The notes: generated from the letters alone by a model not told the origin. DNA of 64,000 bases from Metabacillus sp. B2-18 (GCF_021117275.1 NZ_CP088245.1:1339501-1403500); one strand, 5' to 3'. Positions 43,833-51,371 are shown, counted from the stretch's first letter. Program-made: numbers and translations.

Positions 43833-43862
43833 ATACAGAAAGGGCACTAGTTTAATATCCTA
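43833..43862 (+). promoter_or_regulatory. Probable sigma-K promoter
   Basis: ATACA, 17 nt, then AATATCCTA with downstream TATTATCTC, the same downstream string as the promoter at 44241-44270. The -10 deviates at the first base. Confidence 0.5.
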
Positions 43863-43905
43863 TATTATCTCGTGGTAGAGAAATAATTGGCAAAGAGGGA
43901 GAAAA

Positions 43906-44148
43906 ATGGAAGAAAAAAATAAAAAATGTATACATGATGTATTAATGACAATTCCTCCAAATTATCCTGTTAATACGATCTATCTAAATGGTTTTCCAGT
44001 AAAGGTTTGGGCATTTTCTAATATGGATTGTGAAAAGTGTGTAGCTTATTTTGTGAATGAAGAAGGTCAGGTTGTTATTTTCGATATAGCGAAAATAGAT
44101 GGTATTTCCTTTGGGGAACTAGAAGATGATGACTTTGATGATTGTTAG
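43906..44148 (+). CDS. Small protein of an undescribed spore-associated family (80 aa)
   Basis: 80 residues. The domain reads KCIHDVLMTIPPNYPVNTIYLNGFPVKVW, then CEKCVAYFVNEEGQVVIFDIAKIDGISFGE, then an acidic end with a final Cys. The same plan occurs at 44319, 44904 and at the end of the 509-residue protein. Conserved points are a Cys at the start, PPxYP, (Y/F)LNGxxV, two nearby Cys before AYF, GQVV, and K(I/V)(D/E)G(I/L)SFGE. I do not recognise a named family. Good RBS (AGAGGGAG) and a sigma-K-like promoter suggest a late sporulation product. Confidence 0.82.
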   Translation: MEEKNKKCIHDVLMTIPPNYPVNTIYLNGFPVKVWAFSNMDCEKCVAYFVNEEGQVVIFDIAKIDGISFGELEDDDFDDC

Positions 44149-44153
44149 TTTAT

Positions 44154-44196
44154 ATAGGCTCACATAACCTTACCTGCCATTTACTAGCCTATTTTT
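44154..44196 (+). terminator. Possible terminator after the 80-residue gene
   Basis: ATAGGCT and AGCCTAT form a 7-bp stem with a long loop, followed by TTTTT. Confidence 0.55.
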
Positions 44197-44240
44197 CAGT
44201 TTTTATAAGCCTTTTTTTCTATTAGTTTTGACACTTGTCT

Positions 44241-44270
44241 ATACAGAAATCTATTTCCATTCATAGTTTA
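44241..44270 (+). promoter_or_regulatory. Sigma-K promoter of the frameshifted family member
   Basis: ATACA, 17 nt from its AC, then CATAGTTTA, a full match to CATANNNTA. Confidence 0.65.
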
Positions 44271-44318
44271 TATTATCTCTCAAGCTTTGAGAAATTTAAC
44301 TTGAAAGGAAGGATTAGT

Positions 44319-44638
44319 ATGAGTGGAAAAAAAGGTAGTAAAGGCAAAAGTCAGCAGCCTAGTCCTTGGGATCAATTATTACAGCACAGCCCGAGGATCA
44401 TAAGCCTAAAAGCTGTATCGAGGATATTCTTAAAAAACTTCCTCCTAGTTATCCAGTTGGAGCGATCTTTTTAAATGGTTTACAAGTACCTGTTACCGCT
44501 ATTACAAATGTATGTGATTGCTGTGCTTACTTTATCGGTGAAAACGGTCAAGTCGTTGTTGTAGATGCAGGCAAAGTTGAGGGTTTATCATTTGGAGAAG
44601 CTGAAACTGAAGAAGAGGAAAAAGCTAGTAAATGCTAG
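44319..44638 (+). pseudogene. Frameshifted member of the small spore-associated family
   Basis: A good start (ATG after GAAAGGAAGG) opens a frame reading MSGKKGSKGKSQQPSPWDQL. The family domain (SCIEDILKKLPPSYPVGAIFLNGLQV ... CDCCAYFIGENGQVVVVDAGKVEGLSFGE) lies in the -1 frame from about 44390. Restoring one base near the CCCG at 44390-44394 would give a continuous protein of about 106 residues that reads QHSPEDHKPKSC over the join. A TTG at 44366 in the second frame has no ribosome site. Either a sequencing error or a recent mutation; the rest of the domain is well preserved, so decay is not advanced. Confidence 0.75.
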
Positions 44639-44643
44639 TAATT

Positions 44644-44675
44644 AAAGGTGCGCTAATAAATACGCACCTTTTTTG
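44644..44675 (+). terminator. Intrinsic terminator after the frameshifted gene
   Basis: AAAGGTGCG and CGCACCTTT form a 9-bp stem followed by six T. Confidence 0.88.
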
Positions 44676-44713
44676 TACTGTCAGAAGTATAAGTTTTGTG
44701 GATGATAGTTTAA

Positions 44714-44763
44714 GAAAAGCTAAGGCATTCGCCATTAGGGATTGGCGATTAGCCAAGCTTTTC
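44714..44763 (+). other. 50-nt imperfect hairpin
   Basis: GAAAAGCT with AGCTTTTC closes the base, then GGC with GCC and CGCCA with TGGCG pair inside, with small internal loops. It lies after a complete terminator and before the next promoter, so it is not needed to end transcription. Nothing else is seen in the gap 44676-44826. Confidence 0.5.
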
Positions 44764-44826
44764 TAATGTTTATTAGTCTATTATGCTATTGTGGATGCCC
44801 TTTTTATTTATCTATTATATTAGTCT

Positions 44827-44855
44827 ATACAATAATGAATCTTCCTCATATAGTA
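44827..44855 (+). promoter_or_regulatory. Sigma-K promoter
   Basis: ATACA, 16 nt from its AC, then CATATAGTA, a full match to CATANNNTA. Confidence 0.7.
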
Positions 44856-44903
44856 TATTAACTCTGAAAATCAGAGAATTAAATTTGAAAGGGGAAATTT
44901 GTA

Positions 44904-45140
44904 ATGTCAGATTACAAAAAAACTTGTATTGAGGATATTCTTAAAAAACTACCTCCAGGGTATCCAATGGGAGGACTTTTCTTAAACGGTTTATTAGTAC
45001 CTGTTACAAACATTTCAAATGTGTGTGACTGTTGTGCTTATTTTGTCGGTGAAGACGGTCAAGTTGTTGTTGTTGACACTAATAAAGTTGACGGACTATC
45101 ATTTGGAGAAGTAGAAGCTGAAGAAGAAGAAGAAGAATAA
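44904..45140 (+). CDS. Small protein of the undescribed spore-associated family (78 aa)
   Basis: 78 residues, intact. It reads KKTCIEDILKKLPPGYPMGGLFLNGLLVPVTNIS, CDCCAYFVGEDGQVVVVDTNKVDGLSFGEVE and ends in a run of Glu. It is very close to the domain of the frameshifted gene at 44319, so the two arose by a recent tandem duplication. The Cys in CIEDIL and the CDCC group may form cross-links or bind metal. Sigma-K promoter upstream and AAAGGGGAAA before ATG. Function unknown; a coat or exosporium component is inferred. Confidence 0.88.
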   Translation: MSDYKKTCIEDILKKLPPGYPMGGLFLNGLLVPVTNISNVCDCCAYFVGEDGQVVVVDTNKVDGLSFGEVEAEEEEEE

Positions 45141-45147
45141 CAATTGT

Positions 45148-45180
45148 GGGAGCGATATAGTAAGTATCGCTCCCTTTTTA
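45148..45180 (+). terminator. Bidirectional terminator
   Basis: GGGAGCGATA and TATCGCTCCC form a perfect 10-bp stem followed by TTTTTA; it also lies at the end of the minus-strand 509-residue gene. Confidence 0.9.
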
Positions 45181-45183
45181 CTG

Positions 45184-46713
45184 TCAATTATAATCATTCG
45201 GTTTTGTTTCTAATGTTTCTTTCCCCCAGTTCACTCCATCTATCTTATTACAATCGAATGTTTTAACCTGCAGCTCATCTGTAAAATGAGCAATACTACC
45301 TTCAGAACTTATATTTAAGAATCGAGTCACATCCACATTCTTTCCGTTAATTAAAATAGAATCAATTGGGAAATTCGAGGGTAACCCTTTAAATAATTCC
45401 ACAAATGGACCTTTGTAGTTAGTATTAGAAAGTTCACGTTTTAGATCAATGTTTACTTTCACTTGATCATTCAATTTTTGTATCAATTCGCCATATTTTT
45501 TATCATCTTCATTAGTTGAAGTAGGGAGTTCGTACTGTGTTTGCTGGTCTGTAGAGGAGTTAAACATAGCAAAATTCATAGCAACTGTTTTTGCGATGTG
45601 ACGTTTTAGAGCTTTTATTCTCTTCTTCATGTTATTGTGAAGCTCATTGTACATATCTTCATACTTTTTCACTTGATAAAGTAGTTCTTCTTTTTGAAAA
45701 AAGAGTTCTTCATATAAGTCTTTATGAACATGATCATGATTTAGTAAATGTTCATCTAACTTTGAAATAGTGGTTTCATGTTCATTTAGTTGCTGATACA
45801 GGTGATTATGTTGCTCATCTACATCCATCAGTTTAACGTGAAGAAGTTGGTATAGGGCTTCTTGTTGAGACAAGCGGTCTGAGAAGTTAATCATTTTTTG
45901 TTCATGATCATGTATAGAAGAAGTAACATCTTCGTTTATTTTAATTTGAGCAAGAAACTGGTCGTTAAGCTTGTTATATTGTTGTTCCACATCATTGTTC
46001 ATTTCATCTTGACTAGCCAACTTCTGATTCAGTTCATCATGAACTTTTTTATGTTCGTCTAATTGATTAGAGAGCTCATGATAGTGAGTATCTATTTGTT
46101 TTTGCTGAGTTGAAAGTAAACGATTAAGGTTTTCCTGTTCTTGAAGAAGGCTTTCGTTATCCTTGCCTTGTCGTAAGACTTGATCCTTAAGAAGATCTGT
46201 TTCATGATTAAATTCAGATAATTGCTTAGAGTATGTTGATTGTAATTCATCTATTTTTGAGACATCTTCTTTTATTTTTCCCAGTTCCAGCTTTTGATTG
46301 GTTAGTTGGTTCGTATGATTTGTTTGAGTAGAAGAAAGACTGGAAACATTATGAGAAATAGATTGTATATCTTGACTATGAGTTTTTTGTTTATCAACTA
46401 ATTCTGCATGAAGGGTAGCTTGTTCCTTCACATGTTGGGTGATCCAGTCTGTGAAGTTCGTCTGCTTTGCGACATGCTGACAAAAATCACTCATTAACCT
46501 TTTGTTTTTCAATGATAGGTCGTTAAACTCACAAAATAATTCCTCTTGTGCTTTTTCTAATGCACCGTTTTTTTCTTTTTGTTTCTCAATATGCTTAAGT
46601 ACTTTATTTGAATAATATAAACGTTGATTTACATTCATTTGATCTAACTGAGGTTTTACAAAAACTTGGGGAAAAACATTTTTTTTGATATAAGCGCTAG
46701 TAGACAATCTCAT
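45184..46713 (-). CDS. Long coiled-coil protein ending in the small spore-family domain (509 aa)
   Basis: Residues about 40-390 are an almost unbroken coiled coil rich in Gln, His, Asn, Leu and Glu (HNVSSLSSTQTNHTNQL, QQKQIDTHYHELSNQLDEH). There is a short basic stretch KKRIKALKRHIAK near 375. The last 70 residues, FVELFKGLPSNFPIDSILINGKNVDV to CNKIDGVNWGKE, are the domain of the 78-106-residue proteins next door, without their Cys cluster. There is no signal peptide or membrane segment. A fibre or spacer on the spore, joined through the shared domain, is a plausible inference. RBS GGGAGGG, sigma-K promoter. Confidence 0.88.
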   Translation of the reverse strand: MRLSTSAYIKKNVFPQVFVKPQLDQMNVNQRLYYSNKVLKHIEKQKEKNGALEKAQEELFCEFNDLSLKNKRLMSDFCQHVAKQTNFTDWITQHVKEQATLHAELVDKQKTHSQDIQSISHNVSSLSSTQTNHTNQLTNQKLELGKIKEDVSKIDELQSTYSKQLSEFNHETDLLKDQVLRQGKDNESLLQEQENLNRLLSTQQKQIDTHYHELSNQLDEHKKVHDELNQKLASQDEMNNDVEQQYNKLNDQFLAQIKINEDVTSSIHDHEQKMINFSDRLSQQEALYQLLHVKLMDVDEQHNHLYQQLNEHETTISKLDEHLLNHDHVHKDLYEELFFQKEELLYQVKKYEDMYNELHNNMKKRIKALKRHIAKTVAMNFAMFNSSTDQQTQYELPTSTNEDDKKYGELIQKLNDQVKVNIDLKRELSNTNYKGPFVELFKGLPSNFPIDSILINGKNVDVTRFLNISSEGSIAHFTDELQVKTFDCNKIDGVNWGKETLETKPNDYN

Positions 46714-46738
46714 CCCTCCCTATATCTACTTTTGACAA

Positions 46739-46766
46739 TAATATATGGGTGTTTTGCTCATAAGGT
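46739..46766 (-). promoter_or_regulatory. Sigma-K promoter of the coiled-coil gene
   Basis: On the minus strand GCAC, then 17 nt, then CATATATTA, a full match to CATANNNTA, 26 bp upstream of the start. Confidence 0.65.
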
Positions 46767-47109
46767 GCATATTATACAGAATTTAAGCTTGAAAATTTGG
46801 CTTTAGAGACTGAGAGGGGTTACAACTCTAAATGAAAAAATTCGTTTGAGTGATATTACTATATATGTAATGACATTAACTTATCTGCAATATTGAAGGT
46901 AATTCAATTGCTCCATGATATTTTGGAACTCCGTTAACGAAACAATCGGTCGGACGAAGAGTGTGTTAAAGACACTTTAGCTGTTACACGGTTGAAAAGA
47001 ATTTGACAACTCCCTGAATTAAAAGGTTCTAATTTAATATTCTTCTTAAAAAGTGCCTATTAGATCTTAAAAAACTCATATTAACTTTACTTGTTTAGGA
47101 AAACAAACT
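46767..47109. other. Intergenic stretch without recognisable content
   Basis: Between the coiled-coil promoter and the promoter at 47110. No credible reading frame, repeat, RNA or terminator was found on either strand. Confidence 0.5.
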
Positions 47110-47139
47110 ATACATATAACAATTTAAGTTCATAGTATA
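47110..47139 (+). promoter_or_regulatory. Sigma-K promoter
   Basis: ATACA, 17 nt from its AC, then CATAGTATA, a full match to CATANNNTA. Confidence 0.7.
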
Positions 47140-47170
47140 AAAGGAGAATATATGATATGGAGAGGTTAAT

Positions 47171-47509
47171 ATGAGCGAAGATTACAGTAATATGGAACAG
47201 GAGATCTTAGGAAAAGTAGAAAAAATGATTGAGAATTCTGTTGAAAAACATATAAAAGAACTTTCAAATACAATTTCTACTCAACTAACAAATGAAAACG
47301 GGAATGCCAGTATCAAACAGAGTGGTAACGGTATCGTTTATGTGGATAATACGGGAATTGCTTATGCTTTCATCCTTTTTTATCACCACTTTATGAAGTC
47401 GAATCATCATGAAGAAGATATAAGCACATTATTCGAAAAACTAGAAAAACTAATTGATGGCAATAGATCAGCGTTTCAAGAATATATGGCAAATCTTAAA
47501 AAAAATTAG
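47171..47509 (+). CDS. Probable spore protein of unknown function (112 aa)
   Basis: 112 residues. Residues 1-40 form a helix, then ENGNASIKQSGNGIVYVDNTGIAYAFILFYHHF, then a charged helix. The NGNASI string recurs as NGNSSI and NGNATI in the two proteins downstream. The middle segment distantly recalls the pattern in CotX/CotV coat proteins, but not enough to name it. Start ATG is 11 bases after AAAGGAG if a wider spacing is allowed, with GGAGAGG closer. A sigma-K promoter sits 32 bp upstream. Confidence 0.75.
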   Translation: MSEDYSNMEQEILGKVEKMIENSVEKHIKELSNTISTQLTNENGNASIKQSGNGIVYVDNTGIAYAFILFYHHFMKSNHHEEDISTLFEKLEKLIDGNRSAFQEYMANLKKN

Positions 47510-47694
47510 GTATTTAATAGAATTATGGTGAAACTAAACTTCGAATTTATGATGCGCGAATTTCCCACTTTATAGTTGTTTCGATCAGCTGTATAAAATT
47601 GGGGAAATCGTGTATTTTTTTTGAGAAATGTTAAATCAAATATTTTTTGTGTTAAAAAAAGGAAAATGTGTATTTTACTTGATTTATATTAACC

Positions 47695-47723
47695 ATACAA
47701 AATCCTATTATTTTCATACTTTA
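47695..47723 (+). promoter_or_regulatory. Sigma-K promoter
   Basis: ATACA, 16 nt from its AC, then CATACTTTA, a full match to CATANNNTA. Confidence 0.7.
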
Positions 47724-47755
47724 TATTAAGTAAAGAGAAAAGGGGGGAAAGATGT

Positions 47756-47962
47756 ATGGGTTATAGTAATGATCAATTAGCTATCCTTTTTGCTGAATTA
47801 AAAGCAGAGCTTAAAGCCGTTCAGAAATTGAAAGCGGAACTAGAAGCTAAGTTATCAGCAAGAGCAGAAGCTGACGTAGAAACAGAGGCTGAGCAAGAAT
47901 CTGATAACAGAGTTAAAGTTGACATTAAAGTAAGAAACGGTAACTCTTCAATTGAAGATTAG
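47756..47962 (+). CDS. Small helical protein, tandem copy 1 (68 aa)
   Basis: 68 residues, MGYSNDQLAILFAELKAEL at the start, a long Ala/Glu/Lys-rich helix with heptad-like Leu spacing, then ESDNRVKVDIKVRNGNSSIED. It is highly similar to the next gene over its full length. RBS GGGGGGAAAG and a sigma-K promoter suggest a late mother-cell product. No family name is known to me. The Arg-Asn-Gly-Asn end links it to the 112-residue neighbour. Confidence 0.85.
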   Translation: MGYSNDQLAILFAELKAELKAVQKLKAELEAKLSARAEADVETEAEQESDNRVKVDIKVRNGNSSIED

Positions 47963-48019
47963 TAGTAAATTAACCTATTAAGTTAGTCTATTATATTATA
48001 CGAAAGTGAGGAATATTAA

Positions 48020-48226
48020 ATGGGATATAGTAATGATCAAATTGCTGCACTTTTTGCTGAGTTGGAGGCTGAGCTAAAAGCAATTCAAAAGGTTAGAGTT
48101 GAGCTAGAAGCTGAATTAGAAGCAAAAGCAGAAGCTAAAGTGGAAACAGAAGCTGAGCAAGAGTCTGATAACAGAATTAAAGTTGATATCGACGTAAGAA
48201 ATGGTAACGCTACTATTGAAGATTAA
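48020..48226 (+). CDS. Small helical protein, tandem copy 2 (68 aa)
   Basis: 68 residues, same length and architecture as copy 1. Most differences are conservative in the helix (AELEAELKAIQKVRVELEAE), and the tail ESDNRIKVDIDVRNGNATIED is nearly the same. It is 57 bp downstream; TATATTATA with an AC 17 nt before it may give a weak sigma-K promoter of its own. A strong terminator follows. Confidence 0.85.
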   Translation: MGYSNDQIAALFAELEAELKAIQKVRVELEAELEAKAEAKVETEAEQESDNRIKVDIDVRNGNATIED

Positions 48227-48247
48227 TAGTTAATAGTTGAACTATGG

Positions 48248-48280
48248 GAGAACAAACCATTTGAGGTTTGTTCTCTCTGT
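48248..48280 (+). terminator. Intrinsic terminator after the 68-residue pair
   Basis: GAGAACAAACC and GGTTTGTTCTC form a perfect 11-bp stem; the tail TCTGTATTTCTTT is moderately T-rich. Confidence 0.8.
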
Positions 48281-48341
48281 ATTTCTTTCGTTATATCTTT
48301 CATTTATTTTCAAAAGTTGTTGTACATATAATATAGCACGT

Positions 48342-48518
48342 TTAACTATTTTTTAGTTGAGTACGAATTTTTGATAGTTCTTCCTCAAGTTCAAGTAACT
48401 TACTCTCAAGCTTTTCGGTTGAGTGTCCTGTTGCTTCTAATTTCTCAATATCTCCCTGCACTCGTATATATTCCATTTTCAGTTCATCGATTATTTGTTG
48501 AATGTCTTGTGAACTCAT
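48342..48518 (-). CDS. SE1832-family small protein (58 aa)
   Basis: 58 residues forming two helices with coiled-coil character (IIDELKMEYIRVQGDIEKLEATGHSTEKLESKLLELEEELSKIR). The string LKMEYIRVQGDIEKLE is typical of the SE1832 family in Firmicutes, whose function is unknown. The second ATG (48518) is chosen because AAAGGATGGG runs into the first (48530). Monocistronic. Confidence 0.75.
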   Translation of the reverse strand: MSSQDIQQIIDELKMEYIRVQGDIEKLEATGHSTEKLESKLLELEEELSKIRTQLKNS

Positions 48519-48691
48519 GAAAAATCCCATCCTTTCTATTACAGTATAGCTAAATTCTATAAATGATACAAAAAGATACTTCTATCCTATTTATTAATTG
48601 GTAAAGGGCTTCTTTAAAGGTAAAAATCCTACAGATGTAATCGGATACAGATAAGTGGTATAATAAAATTAGTATTATATGTGAAAGTGGG

Positions 48692-49393
48692 ATGTTGCTG
48701 ATGAGTGGTTTAATGGGTGGACTAAATCGTGTGTTTGAATGGATTATGCGTTTGTCCGTTATTAATATACTTTGGATTTTGTTTAATCTACCAATTTGTT
48801 ATTTACTTTTCTCTATACTTTTTGCTACAGATCAATCGTCTATGTTCTTGTTTTTATTAACTATTGCAGTGTTGGCACCTTTTATCTTTTTCCCTGCAAC
48901 AACGGCAATGTTTGGTGTAGTTCGTAAATGGGTGATGGGTGATCTTGATGTACCATTACTAAAATCGTATTGGAAATATTATAAAGACAACTATCTGAGA
49001 AGCTTAACAGGAGGAATAATCTTAACCTTTATCTGGGTAGTATGGGGAGCGGATTTTTTCTTTTTTGCTAAGATGAATATTATTATAAGTTCGTTTTTTT
49101 TAGTAGGCTTTTTATTTTTGTTTTTAATGACAGTGTTTTTCTTCTCAAACACTGTGCATTCCGAGTTAAAGCTATTTACAAGTATTAAGAATTCATTCTT
49201 TCTCACCATGGTTTATCCATTAATTAATTTAATGGTTTTAGTATCTAGCGCAATTATTCTTTATATGAGCATTGGAGTTTTTACATTCCTTATCCCATTT
49301 TTCATGGGAACACTTATCGCGTATGTATCATTTGCTGCTTATTTTCATAAGCTTGAGAAAATACATGATAAGACTTCAGAAGCTCAAAAATAA
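48692..49393 (+). CDS. YesL family membrane protein (DUF624)
   Basis: 233 residues with about five to six membrane helices. The DUF624 marks are the start GGLNRVFEWIMRLSVINILWILFNLPI and FPATTAMFGVVRKWVMGDLDVPLLKSYWKYYKDNYLRS near residues 68-105. Members usually stand next to carbohydrate ABC transporters, as does the homologue at 62836, but this one stands alone. The start may be ATG 48692 or ATG 48701; AAAGTGGG favours the second by spacing. A long hairpin terminator follows. Confidence 0.88.
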   Translation: MLLMSGLMGGLNRVFEWIMRLSVINILWILFNLPICYLLFSILFATDQSSMFLFLLTIAVLAPFIFFPATTAMFGVVRKWVMGDLDVPLLKSYWKYYKDNYLRSLTGGIILTFIWVVWGADFFFFAKMNIIISSFFLVGFLFLFLMTVFFFSNTVHSELKLFTSIKNSFFLTMVYPLINLMVLVSSAIILYMSIGVFTFLIPFFMGTLIAYVSFAAYFHKLEKIHDKTSEAQK

Positions 49394-49394
49394 A

Positions 49395-49437
49395 CCAAAA
49401 GAAAGAGATCGTCACATGGACGATCTCTTTCTTTTGG
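49395..49437 (+). terminator. Strong hairpin terminator after the YesL gene
   Basis: A perfect 19-bp stem (49395-49413 with 49419-49437) around an ACATG loop, with the T-rich side CTCTTTCTTTTGG. Confidence 0.85.
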
Positions 49438-49469
49438 TAGTCGTAGCGATTCAACGATGCATCCACCTA

Positions 49470-49649
49470 TCAGGAAGCGTTTTCATAAATAACGCCTTTG
49501 AATTGAATTTTAAATTTTGCATAATTCTCTTGTTTTAATTGGTTTTTAACTTCTTTTAATTTTGCAACTGCCTCCGTCATACCTGATGCAGGAATTTTAT
49601 ATTCTCTTTTATCTTCTCCTAGGTCAATTAAAAAAACAAACTGTTTCAT
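49470..49649 (-). CDS. 59-residue protein of unknown function
   Basis: A minus-strand frame of 59 codons from ATG (49649) to TGA (49470), with AAAGGAG 9 bases before the start. The product begins MKQFVFLIDLGEDKREYKI. It has an amphipathic helix (TEAVAKLKEVKNQLKQENYAKF) and ends with beta-like KIQFKGVIYENAS, a compact alpha/beta pattern. I do not recognise it. A perfect catabolite-responsive element lies 46 bp upstream of the start, so carbon source probably controls it. Confidence 0.78.
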   Translation of the reverse strand: MKQFVFLIDLGEDKREYKIPASGMTEAVAKLKEVKNQLKQENYAKFKIQFKGVIYENAS

Positions 49650-49694
49650 TTCTGTATTCTCCTTTGATGTTAATACTATTTATTTACAAGTATG

Positions 49695-49740
49695 TGAAAT
49701 CGGTTTCAATTATATGTTTAATTTGTTGTATACGCTTTCG
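49695..49740 (-). promoter_or_regulatory. cre sites (CcpA) upstream of the 59-residue gene
   Basis: TGAAATCGGTTTCA (49695-49708) matches TGWAANCGNTNWCA exactly. TGTATACGCTTTCG (49727-49740) is a second, weaker match (12 of 14), 32 bp away, three helical turns. On the minus strand a TATAAT lies between them, so the perfect cre covers the transcription start region, as in CcpA roadblock repression. Confidence 0.7.
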
Positions 49741-49858
49741 TTTTAAACGGTTTGAAAGGAAATGTCAACCTAATGAACCCTTTCTTTTGATCTACAAAAA
49801 AATTCTTCTTAATTTGTTCACATTTAAACCAAGAAGAATGAAATAAGTATTGTGTTCA

Positions 49859-50044
49859 TTATTTTATGTATATAGCGAAGGCGATAATAATAGCGATACC
49901 TAGAAGAATATAAATCCATGATAAACGAGAAATATTCGATTTTGTATTCTCATCATAATCTTTATCACCTTTGCCTCCAATTAAAATCGTTCCTATTAAA
50001 GAGATAGCCCCAATAATAATCACTAGAAAGATGGCTATTTTCAC
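49859..50044 (-). CDS. Small two-helix membrane protein (61 aa)
   Basis: 61 residues: helix one at about 3-24 (IAIFLVIIIGAISLIGTILI), a polar loop GGKGDKDYDENTKSNISRLS, helix two at 42-60 (WIYILLGIAIIIAFAIYI). The start is the GTG at 50044 behind GAGGAGGAC. Function unknown. It lies between the cre-controlled small gene and the divergent proline operon and looks monocistronic. Confidence 0.75.
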   Translation of the reverse strand: MKIAIFLVIIIGAISLIGTILIGGKGDKDYDENTKSNISRLSWIYILLGIAIIIAFAIYIK

Positions 50045-50277
50045 TTTTTGTCCTCCTCGCCTCAATACGCTACTTTTTCTATCATACTATAAATTTTATT
50101 AAGACATGCTCTTTTTAACTTTTATATTGGCAAAGCCCTATTTTTATAAATATTAACTAAGGTCATCTAGTCATACCTTTCTTTGACATAAAGAAATGAG
50201 TGAATTTCACTTAGCTTGTTTAACTTATCTAAAACTGTGGAAGTGTATAAATATAGCGGGTAGTTTATATACAGCTT

Positions 50278-50291
50278 TGTAAACGGTTTAT
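50278..50291 (+). promoter_or_regulatory. cre-like site upstream of putB
   Basis: TGTAAACGGTTTAT matches 12 of 14 positions of the cre consensus, 135 bp before the start codon. CcpA control of proline use would be in line with other Bacillus. Nothing else clear is seen in the gap 50045-50425. Confidence 0.45.
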
Positions 50292-50425
50292 TATTGGTTG
50301 TATGTTTTACACAACGAGGTAATGAAATCTTTGTATTTGTGCTACATTGTGAAAATCCGCTGTTAAATCGTAAAATATTTGTAAAGAAACAAACTCTTAC
50401 TTGCTTCTTAATGGAGGTGTTTATA

Positions 50426-51343
50426 GTGTCAGTTATTACAAGAGATCTATTTTTATATTTATCAAACAACAAAACGTTAAATCGTGCCGCTCAAAATTGG
50501 GGTACTAATATTGCCTCTGGAAAGATTGTTGGTGGAATGGATTTTCCAAGCTCCATTAAATTTATTAAAGAATTAAATAATGAAGGATTATCGGTTACAG
50601 TTGATCACTTAGGTGAGTTTGTTAGAAGTGAAACGGTAGCAAGAGAGCGTACAGAAGAATGTATTCAAACAATTGAAACCATTGTTGCTCAGCAGTTAGA
50701 TTCTCATGTTTCATTAAAACTCACTTCACTAGGATTAGATATTTCTAAAGATCTAGTTTATGAGAATATGATGAAAATCATGGAATCCGCTGAAAAGAAT
50801 AAAGTGATGGTAACAATTGATATGGAAGATGAACAACGTTGTCAAGATACACTATCAATCTTCAAAGATCTAAAAAAGGATTATCACTATATAAGTACTG
50901 TTATACAAGCATACTTGTACCGAACAGAGAAAGACTTAGATGATCTAAACAGTTATCAACCCTTTTTACGTCTTGTAAAGGGTGCATATAAAGAATCTCC
51001 AAAAGTAGCATTTCCTGAAAAAAAGGATGTTGATAATAATTACAAAAAAATCATCAAAAAACATCTATTAAATAGAAATTATGCAGGAATTGCTACTCAT
51101 GATGATGCAATTATTGAGTACACAAAGAGGTTAGTAGATGAATACAACATTCCTAAACATACTTTTGAGTTTCAAATGCTTTATGGAATGCGTTCTACAA
51201 CACAAAGAGAGCTAGTTAAAGAAGGCTATAAAATGCGTGTGTATGTACCATATGGACGTGACTGGTATGGATATTTTATGAGACGACTTGCTGAGCGTCC
51301 AGCCAATATTGCCTTTGCCCTTAAAGGAATGACCAAAAAATAA
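50426..51343 (+). CDS. putB: Proline dehydrogenase
   Basis: 305 residues, near the length of B. subtilis PutB. The FAD-binding TIM barrel is recognised by VSLKLTSLGLD, VTIDMEDEQRC, LRLVKGAYKESPKV and the substrate-binding end YGRDWYGYFMRRLAERPANI. It oxidises proline to 1-pyrroline-5-carboxylate and passes electrons to the respiratory chain. GTG at 50426 is chosen because ATGGAGGTG is 7 bases upstream. It is followed after 28 bp by the P5C dehydrogenase gene. Confidence 0.95.
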   Translation: MSVITRDLFLYLSNNKTLNRAAQNWGTNIASGKIVGGMDFPSSIKFIKELNNEGLSVTVDHLGEFVRSETVARERTEECIQTIETIVAQQLDSHVSLKLTSLGLDISKDLVYENMMKIMESAEKNKVMVTIDMEDEQRCQDTLSIFKDLKKDYHYISTVIQAYLYRTEKDLDDLNSYQPFLRLVKGAYKESPKVAFPEKKDVDNNYKKIIKKHLLNRNYAGIATHDDAIIEYTKRLVDEYNIPKHTFEFQMLYGMRSTTQRELVKEGYKMRVYVPYGRDWYGYFMRRLAERPANIAFALKGMTKK

Positions 51344-51371
51344 ACTTTAAAAATAAAGGAGACGATGAACG

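Noticed and set aside
44366..44638. Independent gene starting at TTG 44366
   Set aside because: It has no ribosome site, while the ATG at 44319 has a strong one and joins the same domain after a one-base correction.
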